Shown here: positions 16,486 through 24,529 of the stretch, one piece after another
How positions within the stretch are numbered: the first letter of the stretch is position 1
Layout: every line of letters starts with the position of its first letter
Assembly (NCBI RefSeq): GCF_014287675.1
Contig: NZ_JACOPQ010000005.1
Span: 1-64,000 of the forward strand
Reading direction: 5' to 3'
DNA: 64,000 nt
DNA from: Lawsonibacter faecis
GTDB taxonomy: Bacteria; Bacillota; Clostridia; Oscillospirales; Oscillospiraceae
Program-made: the position numbers and the translations under genes
The notes under the pieces: generated by a model
The model's database searches: none
The model's input: the letters and a program-made list of their open reading frames with translations, nothing else
What the model was told of the DNA's origin: nothing

Positions 16486-17832
16486 TCAGTCACCCAGCCG
16501 CAGCACGGTCAGGGCGATATCGCCGGCGGTAAAGCCGCTCTCCTCAGCCCGCACCTCAAGGCTGGCCGGAGTACTGGTCACCCGGAAGGGCGTACTGAAG
16601 GTGAGGGTCGCCACCTCGGTGGAGGAGGCGAAGGTGTGGTGGGCCACGCCGCCCGGCACCGGCGACCCATCCAGATAGAGCCGGAGGGTCACCTCCGCAG
16701 GAATGGCCGTGCCCGCGTCCGGGGACACCGCGCCATGGAAGGTGGCCTGATAGATGCCCGGCTGGCTGATGACCACGTCGGGCGAACCCGCCTGATGGGT
16801 GATGGCCGTGCCGGAGATCAGGGGCGTGTCGGTGAAGATCAGCGCGCCCCCGGCGACGGTAGGCTGGGCGGCAGGGTCCACGGTGCCCAGCACCTCCAGG
16901 GTGCCGCCGCCTCCCGGCTCGCCTCTGGGGATGACAAAATCAAAGATGGCGTTGTACTCGTCCCCCGAATTGGTCACCTCGGCGGGTGTGCCCGGGTCGC
17001 CGGTGGTGACGGTGCCGATGGTAATCGTGGCCGCCGGCCCAGTCTCCCCCTGGGGACCCTCGGGACCCTCCGGGCCGATTTCTCCCTGGGGTCCCTCCGG
17101 GCCGGCGGGACCTTCGGGACCGGCTTCTCCCTGGGGTCCCTCCGGACCGGCGGGGCCTTCAGGACCGGCTTCTCCCTGGGGTCCCTCCGGGCCGGCTGGG
17201 CCTTCCGGACCGGCTTCTCCCTGGGGTCCGGCCGGGCCGGCTGGGCCCTGCGCGCCCGTGGCGCCTGCTGCCCCGGTGGGCCCCGCCGCTCCTGTCGCGC
17301 CTGTCGCGCCGGTTGCGCCGGTTGCGCCCGTGGCGCCGGTGGGACCGGTAGGGCCGCCGGCAGGTCCGGTGGCTCCGGTGGCGCCTGAGGCGCCCTGAGG
17401 CCCCGCGGGGCCTGTCGCTCCCGTTGCGCCCGCAGCGCCCTGCGGGCCGGTGGCGCCCCGGGGGATAATAAAGTCCAGCACGTGGTCCGGCCCTCCGCTG
17501 ACGTCCACGACGGCGGCGGCGCTCCCCGGCTCCCCGGTCTGGGTGTTGCGAATGGTAATGGTCTCAGCTACGGCGGTCCCGGTCGCACCTGTCGCACCTG
17601 TCGCACCTGTCGCACCTGTCGCGCCCGTCGCACCCGTCGCACCTGTCGCGCCCGCGGTTCCGGCCGGACCCTGAGGGCCCATCGGGCCCGTCGGCCCCTG
17701 GGGCCCCATCGGGCCAGCAGGGCCCTGGGGTCCGGCGGGGCCGGGACAGGGACAGGGGCAGGGGCACGGCGGGGGACAAGGCGGCGGACAGGCTGGCGGG
17801 CAGCATTTGGGTTCATTGTGGTATATATTCAA
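16486..17832 (-). CDS. Collagen-like surface protein with Cys-rich N-terminus and C-terminal globular domain
   Basis: The 448-residue protein starts with a Cys/Pro-rich segment that has eight cysteines in the first 29 residues. Gly-X-Y triplets run at 31-86 and 127-267, dominated by GAT, GPQ and GPE/GEA. Two related non-collagen modules of 37 residues (about 90-126 and 268-304) each end in IPRG. The last 135 residues look like a beta-rich BclA/C1q-type head. It should trimerise into a stalk with a distal head; the cysteines could crosslink the base. There is no classical signal peptide, as in exosporium collagen-like proteins. AGGAGG precedes the ATG at 17832. Function is unknown. Confidence 0.85.
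   Translation of the reverse strand: MNIYHNEPKCCPPACPPPCPPPCPCPCPCPGPAGPQGPAGPMGPQGPTGPMGPQGPAGTAGATGATGATGATGATGATGATGATGTAVAETITIRNTQTGEPGSAAAVVDVSGGPDHVLDFIIPRGATGPQGAAGATGATGPAGPQGASGATGATGPAGGPTGPTGATGATGATGATGATGAAGPTGAAGATGAQGPAGPAGPQGEAGPEGPAGPEGPQGEAGPEGPAGPEGPQGEAGPEGPAGPEGPQGEIGPEGPEGPQGETGPAATITIGTVTTGDPGTPAEVTNSGDEYNAIFDFVIPRGEPGGGGTLEVLGTVDPAAQPTVAGGALIFTDTPLISGTAITHQAGSPDVVISQPGIYQATFHGAVSPDAGTAIPAEVTLRLYLDGSPVPGGVAHHTFASSTEVATLTFSTPFRVTSTPASLEVRAEESGFTAGDIALTVLRLGD
17083..17217 (-). repeat. Three tandem 45-bp repeats in the collagen-like gene
   Basis: Residues 206-250 consist of three exact 15-residue units reading EAGPEGPAGPEGPQG, encoded by near-identical 45-base repeats. 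Such arrays change length easily by slippage or recombination. Confidence 0.85.
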
Positions 17833-17887
17833 TGTAGTACCTCCTTAGAAAAAGTGGGTATTGACCCACTCCATCCTATGCCGGGGC

Positions 17888-17916
17888 TGGACGACAAGCG
17901 CCAAAGGGAGTACAAT
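17888..17916 (+). promoter_or_regulatory. Probable promoter of the M24 peptidase gene
   Basis: TGGACG, 17 bases, TACAAT, about 38 bases before the ATG at 17955. The -35 box is imperfect. Confidence 0.5.
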
Positions 17917-17954
17917 ACCCTCACACAATCTTAGTGCCGGAAAGGATGTCCGCC

Positions 17955-19025
17955 ATGAACCAATCCCGCCTGGACCGCGTCGCCGCCAATATGGACGCCC
18001 AGGGTCTCTCCCAGATTATCGTCTCCTCCACCGCCTCGGTCTACTATCTCACCGGCTTCTGGGTGGAGCCGATGGAGCGAATGCTGGCCCTTCTCATCCG
18101 GGCCGACGGCCGCTGCACCCTCTTCGCCAACGAGCTCTTCGGTCTCTCCCCCCAGCCCGGCCTGGAGCTGATTCTCCATACCGACAGCGACGATCCCACT
18201 GCCCGGCTCTCCGACGAGCTCCTGCCCGGTAAGCTGGGCGTGGACAAAGCCTGGCCCAGTAAATTTCTGATCGGCGTTCTGGACCGCAGGGGCGACGTAA
18301 CTCCGGTTCTTGGCTCCGCCCCGGTGGACGACGCCCGGAAGTTCAAGGACCCGGACGAGATTGCCGCCATGCGCGCCGCCTCCCTCATCAACGACAGAGT
18401 GGTGGAGGGCGCCATCTCCGCCCTGACCGAGGGCGTCCGGGAGGATGAGATCGCCGCCCTGGTGGAGTCCCTTTACCGCGAGAACGGCGCGGACCGCTCG
18501 GCCGAGGGGCAGCTGGTCTGTTTCGGCCCCAACGGGGCAGACCCCCACCACGCCCCCGGCGCCGCCGTCATCTCCGCCGGGGACTCGGTTGTACTGGACC
18601 TCTTTACCCCCATCCGCCGTTACTGGTGCGACATGACCCGCACCGTCTTCTTCCGCAGGGCGGACGGGGAGCACCGCCGTGTCTATGAGGCGGTAAGGGC
18701 CGCCAACCTGACCGCCGAGGCCGTGATTCGCCCCGGTGTGCCCATGTGCGATATCGACCGCGCCGCCCGCTCGGTCATTGAAGACGCAGGGTACGGCAAA
18801 TACTTCACCCACCGCCTGGGCCACGGCTGCGGCCTGGACTGCCACGAGCCGCCCGACAACTCCAGCGCCAGCACGGTCCCGGCCCAACCGGGCATGGTCT
18901 TCTCCGTGGAGCCGGGCATCTACCTCCCCGGCAGATTGGGCGTGCGGATAGAGGACCTGGTTCTGGTCACCGAGGACGGCTGCGAGGTCCTCAACAAGGC
19001 CTCCAAGGACTTTCGTATTGTATAA
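17955..19025 (+). CDS. M24 family aminopeptidase (Xaa-Pro peptidase type)
   Basis: The 356-residue protein has the creatinase-like N-terminal domain (to about 130) and the pita-bread catalytic domain. All five dinuclear-metal ligands are visible: Asp in VVLDLFTP, Asp in CDMTRT, His in HRLGHGCGLD, Glu in FSVEPGIY and Glu in VRIEDLVL. It removes N-terminal residues before proline from peptides in the cytosol. The start at 17955 has AAAGGA 8 bases upstream; earlier in-frame GTG 17934 and ATG 17946 are less well placed. It stands alone between a promoter and a long hairpin. Confidence 0.92.
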   Translation: MNQSRLDRVAANMDAQGLSQIIVSSTASVYYLTGFWVEPMERMLALLIRADGRCTLFANELFGLSPQPGLELILHTDSDDPTARLSDELLPGKLGVDKAWPSKFLIGVLDRRGDVTPVLGSAPVDDARKFKDPDEIAAMRAASLINDRVVEGAISALTEGVREDEIAALVESLYRENGADRSAEGQLVCFGPNGADPHHAPGAAVISAGDSVVLDLFTPIRRYWCDMTRTVFFRRADGEHRRVYEAVRAANLTAEAVIRPGVPMCDIDRAARSVIEDAGYGKYFTHRLGHGCGLDCHEPPDNSSASTVPAQPGMVFSVEPGIYLPGRLGVRIEDLVLVTEDGCEVLNKASKDFRIV

Positions 19026-19028
19026 CCA

Positions 19029-19070
19029 AAGCAGGCGAGGGCCGTCCGATTGGACGGCCCTCGCCTGCTT
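19029..19070. terminator. Perfect 19-bp hairpin
   Basis: AAGCAGGCGAGGGCCGTCC and its exact complement around a GATT loop, between the convergent M24 gene and the TIGR04076 gene. Only two T residues follow, so it is not a textbook terminator. Confidence 0.65.
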
Positions 19071-19088
19071 CGCCCGGCGTTATCGCAC

Positions 19089-19418
19089 CTACCCCATTTT
19101 TGCCTCTTCATCGGTGGCCTCCAGCTTGAAAATCACCGGCCGCAGACCGTCGTTGCAGCTGCAGATCGCCACGCCGGGCTTTTTGACCCAGTCCCCGTAG
19201 TAAAAGAGCTCCTCACCCGTCCCGTGGGCCAGGGCGAAGACGTACTGGTACATGGCCTTCCACGCCTCGTCGCACATCCCCTGGGGCTTGGCGAAGTCCG
19301 CGTAGAACACCTGTCCCTCCTTCTGCATGGGGCAGGGCCCCAGGCCCTCCGCGCCGTACTCTCCGGCCAGCTCCTGGTCGAACGTCACCTTCAGCACCGT
19401 AATCCTTACCTTTTTCAC
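19089..19418 (-). CDS. TIGR04076 family protein
   Basis: A 109-residue protein with the family's typical motifs: KITVLK-like MKKVRITVLKVTF, GPCPMQKEGQVFYAD, CDEAWKAMYQYVFALAHG and AICSCNDGLRPVIF. It has conserved cysteines but no assigned function that I know of. The start codon is GTG at 19418 after GGGAGG, and it overlaps the stop of the DUF4177 gene by four bases (GTGA), so the two are translationally coupled. It is the last gene of the operon led by the UvrA-like ATPase. Confidence 0.85.
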   Translation of the reverse strand: MKKVRITVLKVTFDQELAGEYGAEGLGPCPMQKEGQVFYADFAKPQGMCDEAWKAMYQYVFALAHGTGEELFYYGDWVKKPGVAICSCNDGLRPVIFKLEATDEEAKMG

Positions 19419-19600
19419 GTCTCTACCTCCCTTTCAAATACCAGATCGAAATTCTGGAGCACACCGATGATATTCGTCGGGATACAGCACACCAGGCGGT
19501 ACCCCCTCTGCGCAAATGTGCGGATAATCTCCTGATAGCCCGTAAATTCCGCGCCCATCATTCTGTCGTTCTGCACCGATACATACTCATACTCGTACAT
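19415..19600 (-). CDS. Small DUF4177-like protein
   Basis: A 61-residue protein starting MYEYEYVSV and containing FAQRGYRLVCCIP and FDLVFERE, the pattern of DUF4177 proteins (short beta-alpha-beta domains of unknown function). A GGGAAAGGGGCGG ribosome site precedes ATG 19600. It starts 20 bases after the UvrA-like gene ends and overlaps the next gene. It sits between them as if the three are made together. Confidence 0.7.
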   Translation of the reverse strand: MYEYEYVSVQNDRMMGAEFTGYQEIIRTFAQRGYRLVCCIPTNIIGVLQNFDLVFEREVET

Positions 19601-19620
19601 ATGACCGCCCCTTTCCCCGG

Positions 19621-22065
19621 CTATAAATAGTTTCCCGTGTAGGATGCCCCGCAGCCCTTCAGCGCCTGGGGGGTCCCCTGGAAGAGGACCTCGCCGCCCT
19701 TCACGCCGCCCCCCGGCCCCAAGTCGGCCACATAATCCGCCCAGCGGATCACCTGTGTGTTGTGCTCCACCAGGATGATGGTGTTCCCGGCGTCGGCCAT
19801 ACGGTCCAGCAGGGCGAGGAAGTGCTCCACGTCCAGGCCGTGGAGGCCCACTGTGGGCTCGTCCATCAGGTAGAGGGTCCGCCTCCCCTTCCCCGTCAGC
19901 AGCTCCGCGGCCAGCTTGAGCCTCTGGCCCTCGCCGCCGGAGAGGGTGGTGAGTCTCTGCCCCAGCTCCAGATACCCCAGGCCCACGTCCCGCAGCAGGC
20001 CCAGAATCCGCCCCAGCTTCCCACCATCGCCGAAGGCCTCCAGGGCCTCCTCCACGGAGAGGGCCAGAACCTCGTTGATGTTCCGCCCTCCGTACCGGAC
20101 GGCCAGCACCTCCTCCCGGAAGCGCCTGCCGCCGCAGATCGGACAGGGCACCTCCACATCCTCGAAAAAGAGGAGGTTGCTCTTCACCACCCCCATCCCC
20201 TGGCAGGCCTCGCACCGCCCGTCCGGGGTGTTGAAGGAGAAATCCCGGGCCGTCAGCCCAGCGGCCCCGGCCTGGGCGCTCTCCCCAAACCGCCTGCGGA
20301 TTTCCCCGTAGAGGCCGGAGTAGGTGGCTACGTTGGAGCGCTTCATCCGGGTGACGGCCGCCTGATCGATGGCCACCACCTGGTCGAAGTCCTCCAGTCC
20401 GGCCACCTCTGCGCAGCCGCACCCCTTGGCCAGTACATCGAAAATCAGCGTGGACTTGCCCGATCCGGATACGCCGGTGACGGCGGACACGCAGCCCTCC
20501 GGGAACCGGACGGACACATTCTTTAAATTGTGGAGGGTCGCCCCCCGGATTTCCACAAACCGCCCGTTTCCCCGGCGCACCCGCTCCCGGACCGTCTGTC
20601 CCTTTGCCAGCCAGGCCCCGGTGACCGAGGCGGGGTTTCCCCTCAGCTCCTCCAGAGTCCCGGCGGCCGCCACCGTCCCTCCGTGCCGCCCCGCGCCGGG
20701 GCCCAGGTCGATGATATGGTCAGCCGCCGCCATCACGTCCGGGTCGTGCTCAATGACCAGCACGGTGTTCTCCTGACCGCACAGCTCCTTCAAAATACCT
20801 ATCATGCCCGCCGTGTCCCTGGGGTGGAGGCCCACGGTGGGCTCGTCCAGGATGTAGATAAGCCCGGTCATGCCCCCGTCCAGGGCGGCGGAGAGCTTGA
20901 TGCGCTGGCTCTCGCCGCCGGAGAGGGTCATGGCCTGCCGATCCAGTGAGAGGTAGCCAAGACCCACGGCCAGGAACCGCCGCAGCTTGGTCCGCAGGTC
21001 CAGCAGGTACGGCGCCGTCATGTCTCTCGCCCCGCCGGCGAGGCTCTCCTCCAGCTCCCCCAGCCAGGCGTACAGCTCCTCCAGCGAGAGGGCGGAGAGC
21101 TCCGGCAGACGCCGCCCCATCACCGTCACCGCACGGCTTTCGGCGTTTAACCGCTCACCGCCGCAGTCCGGACAGAGGGCCTGGGAGAAATAGGGCTCCA
21201 GGCCCTTCAAATCCCCTTGTTTTTCTCCCAGCCTGCGCCACAGGAGGGGGACGACCCCCTCAAAACGCCCATCCTGCACGTTTTTCGGCGGTTTTTTCTC
21301 CACTGACGTGGTTTTGATCGCCTCGCACTCCACGCCGTCGTACAAAATGGCCTTTTGGATGGGAGAAAAGGCCGCGACGGGGGTATTCGGCGCAATCGGG
21401 ACGCCGTAATGGGCAAAAGCGGCGTAAACCACCCCCGTCTGATACTCCCTGTACCTGCCCTCCCATATCGGTACCGCCCCGTCCTCCAGGGAGCGCTCCT
21501 CCCGGACGGCAGCCGCCCGGTTCACCGCCATCACGCTGCCCAGGCCCTCGCAACGGGGACATGCCCCCTCCCGGGTGTTGTGGGAGAACTCCGTGCGGGT
21601 GAGCTTGTCCATCCGCACCCCGCAGCGGCAGCAGTACATATAGACCTTAAACTCCCCGTCCCGCTTTTCGGTCTCCTCCCGGCAGTCGGCGGACGAGACA
21701 AGCTCCCCGCAGTGGGGACATCTGCGAACGCCCAGCTTCTCGTACACCATGCGCAGCTCGGTATAGAGGTTGGTGGCGGTGCCCACGGTGGAGCGCGGGT
21801 TGCGGTTGGCCGCCCTGCGCTGAGAGATCAGGACGGCCGGGGACAGCCCCCGTACCGCGCCCACCCTGGGCCTGCCGATGCCCTGCCAGCCCATGGCCTC
21901 CAGGTACTGCCGCTGACACTCCTGGTAGAGGAGGTCCACCGCCAGGGTGGACTTGCCCGACCCGGACACACCGGTGAGGACCACCAGTTTGTCCCGGGGG
22001 ATGTCCACGGTGAGGTCCCTCAGATTGCCCTCCCGGGCGTTCTCAATGTGGATCCGCTTCGCCAT
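19621..22065 (-). CDS. UvrA-like ABC ATPase lacking the UvrB-binding domain (UvrA2/DrrC type)
   Basis: The 814-residue protein has two ABC modules: Walker A GVSGSGKST at 32-40 and at about 535, signatures TLSGGESQR and TLSGGEGQR, and zinc-type CPHCG, GACPRCEGLG, CEACQGMG and CPICGG cysteines. Full UvrA is about 940 residues. Here the first half is about 100 residues short: the text passes from CPHCG through a short Cys-containing insert straight to the GACPRC element, so the UvrB-interaction domain is missing. Class II UvrA proteins such as DrrC bind DNA and can protect against intercalating drugs, but do not run standard excision repair. It heads an operon with DUF4177 and TIGR04076 genes. 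Confidence 0.9.
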   Translation of the reverse strand: MAKRIHIENAREGNLRDLTVDIPRDKLVVLTGVSGSGKSTLAVDLLYQECQRQYLEAMGWQGIGRPRVGAVRGLSPAVLISQRRAANRNPRSTVGTATNLYTELRMVYEKLGVRRCPHCGELVSSADCREETEKRDGEFKVYMYCCRCGVRMDKLTRTEFSHNTREGACPRCEGLGSVMAVNRAAAVREERSLEDGAVPIWEGRYREYQTGVVYAAFAHYGVPIAPNTPVAAFSPIQKAILYDGVECEAIKTTSVEKKPPKNVQDGRFEGVVPLLWRRLGEKQGDLKGLEPYFSQALCPDCGGERLNAESRAVTVMGRRLPELSALSLEELYAWLGELEESLAGGARDMTAPYLLDLRTKLRRFLAVGLGYLSLDRQAMTLSGGESQRIKLSAALDGGMTGLIYILDEPTVGLHPRDTAGMIGILKELCGQENTVLVIEHDPDVMAAADHIIDLGPGAGRHGGTVAAAGTLEELRGNPASVTGAWLAKGQTVRERVRRGNGRFVEIRGATLHNLKNVSVRFPEGCVSAVTGVSGSGKSTLIFDVLAKGCGCAEVAGLEDFDQVVAIDQAAVTRMKRSNVATYSGLYGEIRRRFGESAQAGAAGLTARDFSFNTPDGRCEACQGMGVVKSNLLFFEDVEVPCPICGGRRFREEVLAVRYGGRNINEVLALSVEEALEAFGDGGKLGRILGLLRDVGLGYLELGQRLTTLSGGEGQRLKLAAELLTGKGRRTLYLMDEPTVGLHGLDVEHFLALLDRMADAGNTIILVEHNTQVIRWADYVADLGPGGGVKGGEVLFQGTPQALKGCGASYTGNYL

Positions 22066-22173
22066 ACGCTCCCTCCCTTTTTATCTCCAGTATAGCGGAT
22101 TCCCCCGCCCGCTTCAACTGCGGGCGCTTTTTTCTCTCTCCTGCCGATTGTGTATTCCCAAACTGGGATTTTG

Positions 22174-22182
22174 TGCTATACT
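22174..22182 (+). promoter_or_regulatory. Extended -10 promoter with adjacent dyad
   Basis: TGCTATACT is an extended -10 element for the diguanylate cyclase gene; no good -35 box is visible. The dyad TCCCA-aac-TGGGA (22156-22168) overlaps the spacer and could be an operator. Confidence 0.4.
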
Positions 22183-22228
22183 GGTTACAGCAAAATTGGA
22201 TATTCCTCTGAAAGGGAGGTGTTTCGTC

Positions 22229-23275
22229 TTGGCAGATGTCACCGCTTCCCCCGGCTCCACCGACCGGTACGCCCGGCGGGTCTATCTGCAGATCATCACG
22301 CTGGCCATCTTCTGCCACGCCTCCTTCGTGGTTATTTACGCGCTGCTGTCCTTCACAGCCCTGGTGGTATACAACGTGTGCAGCGTGGCCTTCTATCTCG
22401 TCATGTTCGTGGCTGCCCGGCGGGGCATGTTCCGGCTGGCGGTGTCCCTCATCCATTTGGAGGTCTGCCTCTTTGTCATCGCCGCCACCGTGCTGGGCGG
22501 CTGGAGCCTGGGCACCCACCTCTACCTCATCGCCATGGCCTCCCTGGTGTACTTCTGCCCCTTTCAGCGGCGGTACATCCCCTATCTCTTCTCCGCCCTG
22601 GAGATAGCGGTCTTCCTGGCGCTGCGGCTCTGGTCCATCGGCGGCACGGCCTGCTATCCCGCGCCCTCCGGCTGGATATCCAGCGCGCTCTACCTCTACA
22701 GCGCCTGTGCCTGCTTCGCCATCATCCTATATGCCGCCTTTGCCTCCGGACTCTCCGCCGCGGTGACCCGTAAGGCCCTGCAGGACGAAAACGCAAGCCT
22801 TGCCAGGCTGGCCGACCACGACCAGCTCACCGGACTTCTCAACCGCCGGGCCTTTTTGACGCGGCTCAATGCGGCGATGGACGCCCCCCTTGTCCTCGCA
22901 ATGGGGGATGTGGACGACTTCAAGGCCGTGAACGACACCTACGGCCACGCCTGCGGAGACTTCGTCCTCAGGGAGCTGGCAGCCCTCATGACCCGCCGCT
23001 GCGGCGACGGCGCGACCCTCTGCCGCTGGGGCGGGGAGGAATTCCTGCTGCTCTTCCCCGGCCAGGGGCCGGAGGAGGTCTCCGCCACGGTGTCCGCCCT
23101 GCTGCGGGACATTGAGGGGCACGCCTTTCCCCACGAGAAGCAGGACATCCGCATTACGATGACCTTCGGCCTGTGTCCCCGGGACGGGGAGATGGACTCC
23201 GCCCGGCTGATTCGCATGGCCGACGCCCGGCTCTACGAGGGCAAGGCGCGGGGGAAGAACTGCGTGGTCTGGTAG
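22229..23275 (+). CDS. Membrane-bound diguanylate cyclase (GGDEF domain)
   Basis: The 348-residue protein has about six N-terminal transmembrane helices (to about residue 175) and a C-terminal GGDEF domain. The active-site loop reads RWGGEEF at about 268-272, so it should make cyclic di-GMP from GTP. The upstream RCGD is seven residues from GGEEF instead of the usual five, so the inhibitory I-site is probably lost. I choose TTG 22229 as the start because AGGGAGG lies 9 bases before it; no good ATG is near. The sensor region has no domain I recognise. It diverges from the UvrA-like operon. Confidence 0.88.
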   Translation: MADVTASPGSTDRYARRVYLQIITLAIFCHASFVVIYALLSFTALVVYNVCSVAFYLVMFVAARRGMFRLAVSLIHLEVCLFVIAATVLGGWSLGTHLYLIAMASLVYFCPFQRRYIPYLFSALEIAVFLALRLWSIGGTACYPAPSGWISSALYLYSACACFAIILYAAFASGLSAAVTRKALQDENASLARLADHDQLTGLLNRRAFLTRLNAAMDAPLVLAMGDVDDFKAVNDTYGHACGDFVLRELAALMTRRCGDGATLCRWGGEEFLLLFPGQGPEEVSATVSALLRDIEGHAFPHEKQDIRITMTFGLCPRDGEMDSARLIRMADARLYEGKARGKNCVVW

Positions 23276-23406
23276 CGCTTCTCCCAGGAGCAGGCATGAC
23301 TGCATTACGGCGGACGCCGGCAGGTCCGGAAGGCGCGCCGGTTCGGCGGCAGATTATGGCCCATGTTTCGTTTGGTGTCGATTCCAACGATTCGCCCTCT
23401 TTTCAA

Positions 23407-23448
23407 AGAGACGGGCCGCAGAGCTTACTCTGCGGCCCGTCTCTCTTT
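23407..23448 (+). terminator. Hairpin after the diguanylate cyclase gene
   Basis: A perfect 17-bp stem (23407-23423 with 23428-23444), loop CTTA, then CTTT. It sits between convergent genes, about 130 bases after the GGDEF stop. Confidence 0.7.
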
Positions 23449-23494
23449 CAATTGAATGGAGAACATATTGAAACACGCACGCCGAGTGTCTGCG

Positions 23495-24376
23495 TCACTT
23501 CTTCTCCACCGCCACCCAGATTTCGCAGGCATAGTCCGGATTGCTCACATCCGCGGAGGGGTAGGCCTCAAAATCCGCGCCGCCGCAGGGCTGATACTCG
23601 CTGCCGGGGAAAAACTCGCTGCAGATCTGCACGTAGAGCGCCTGGAGCGCCTCCGGCATCTTGCCGGAGCAGGGGAACACCACGTAGGTGTGGGCGGGGA
23701 TCTCCTCCACCGTCAGGCCGGGGTCGGTGACGGGCAGGCCGTTGTAGTGGGCGCCGATGGCGTAGGGATACTGCGGGTCGGCGGCGTCCCTGCCCAAGCT
23801 GGCGCCCACGATATTGTCCCCGAAAACAGGACGCCCGGGGATATACCTGCATAATGCGTCAATGGTGCCGTCCGCCATGCACGCCTGCCAGAAGCGGGAG
23901 ATCTCCTCCACCGGCAGCTCGGCCTTCCCGGACTCCTGCTTCCACTTTTTGCAGATGAGCTGAAACGCGTCTACGGTCTCAATGCGGTAATTCATGGTGT
24001 TTCCTCCGTCTAAAATCAGTTTTACGGAGAGCGGTGAGAAGGATTTGAGCGCTGCGCCGGCCTGCCGGGCATGGGACGGCGTCACCCCGTGGAACCGGGT
24101 GAACGCCCGGCTGAAGCTCTCGGGGGAGTCGTAGCCGTATTTGTATGCGGCGTCGATCACCCGGATGCCGGAGCATGACAGCTCGGTCCCGGCCAGTGTA
24201 AGCCGCCGGTACCGGATATAGTCCCCCAGCGTGTAGCCGCACAGGATGCTGAACACCCGCTGAAAATGAAAGCTGGACGAGTACGCCTGACCCGCCGCCG
24301 CCTCATAGTCGATTGGCTCGGTGATGTGCGCCTCCACATAGTCCACGGCCCGCTGAATGCCGGTAATCCAATCCAT
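23495..24376 (-). CDS. AraC family regulator with GyrI-like effector domain
   Basis: The 293-residue protein has an N-terminal AraC HTH (residues about 8-105, with YKYGYDSPESFSRAFTRFHG) and a C-terminal GyrI-like/AraC effector-binding domain (about 125-293). This is the Rob/SoxS-like order seen in multidrug-sensing regulators. GGTGGAGAC precedes ATG 24376; an in-frame ATG 30 bases earlier lacks a site. It stands alone, so its target is unclear. A second free-standing GyrI-like domain is encoded at 46970-47602. Confidence 0.88.
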   Translation of the reverse strand: MDWITGIQRAVDYVEAHITEPIDYEAAAGQAYSSSFHFQRVFSILCGYTLGDYIRYRRLTLAGTELSCSGIRVIDAAYKYGYDSPESFSRAFTRFHGVTPSHARQAGAALKSFSPLSVKLILDGGNTMNYRIETVDAFQLICKKWKQESGKAELPVEEISRFWQACMADGTIDALCRYIPGRPVFGDNIVGASLGRDAADPQYPYAIGAHYNGLPVTDPGLTVEEIPAHTYVVFPCSGKMPEALQALYVQICSEFFPGSEYQPCGGADFEAYPSADVSNPDYACEIWVAVEKK

Positions 24377-24479
24377 GTCTCCACCTCTTCCGTATGCCTC
24401 TATCATAGACGAAACGCCGCTGAGCTTCCTGACATTCCGTGCGGCACGATGTCAGGGCCCGGCTGACACGATTATACGA

Positions 24480-24521
24480 AAAAAACACGCTGCAAAGCAA
24501 TGGCCTTGCAGCGTGTTTTTT
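24480..24521 (-). terminator. Terminator of the sulfite reductase operon
   Basis: A 16-bp stem AAAAAACACGCTGCAA with its complement (24480-24495 and 24506-24521), with long A- and T-tracts on both strands, directly after the sulfite reductase stop. Confidence 0.9.
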
Positions 24522-24529
24522 GACTCCAA

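Noticed and set aside
17083..17217. Regularly spaced repeats that could suggest a CRISPR array
   Set aside because: The units are contiguous, have no unique spacers and read as Gly-X-Y codons inside the collagen-like gene.
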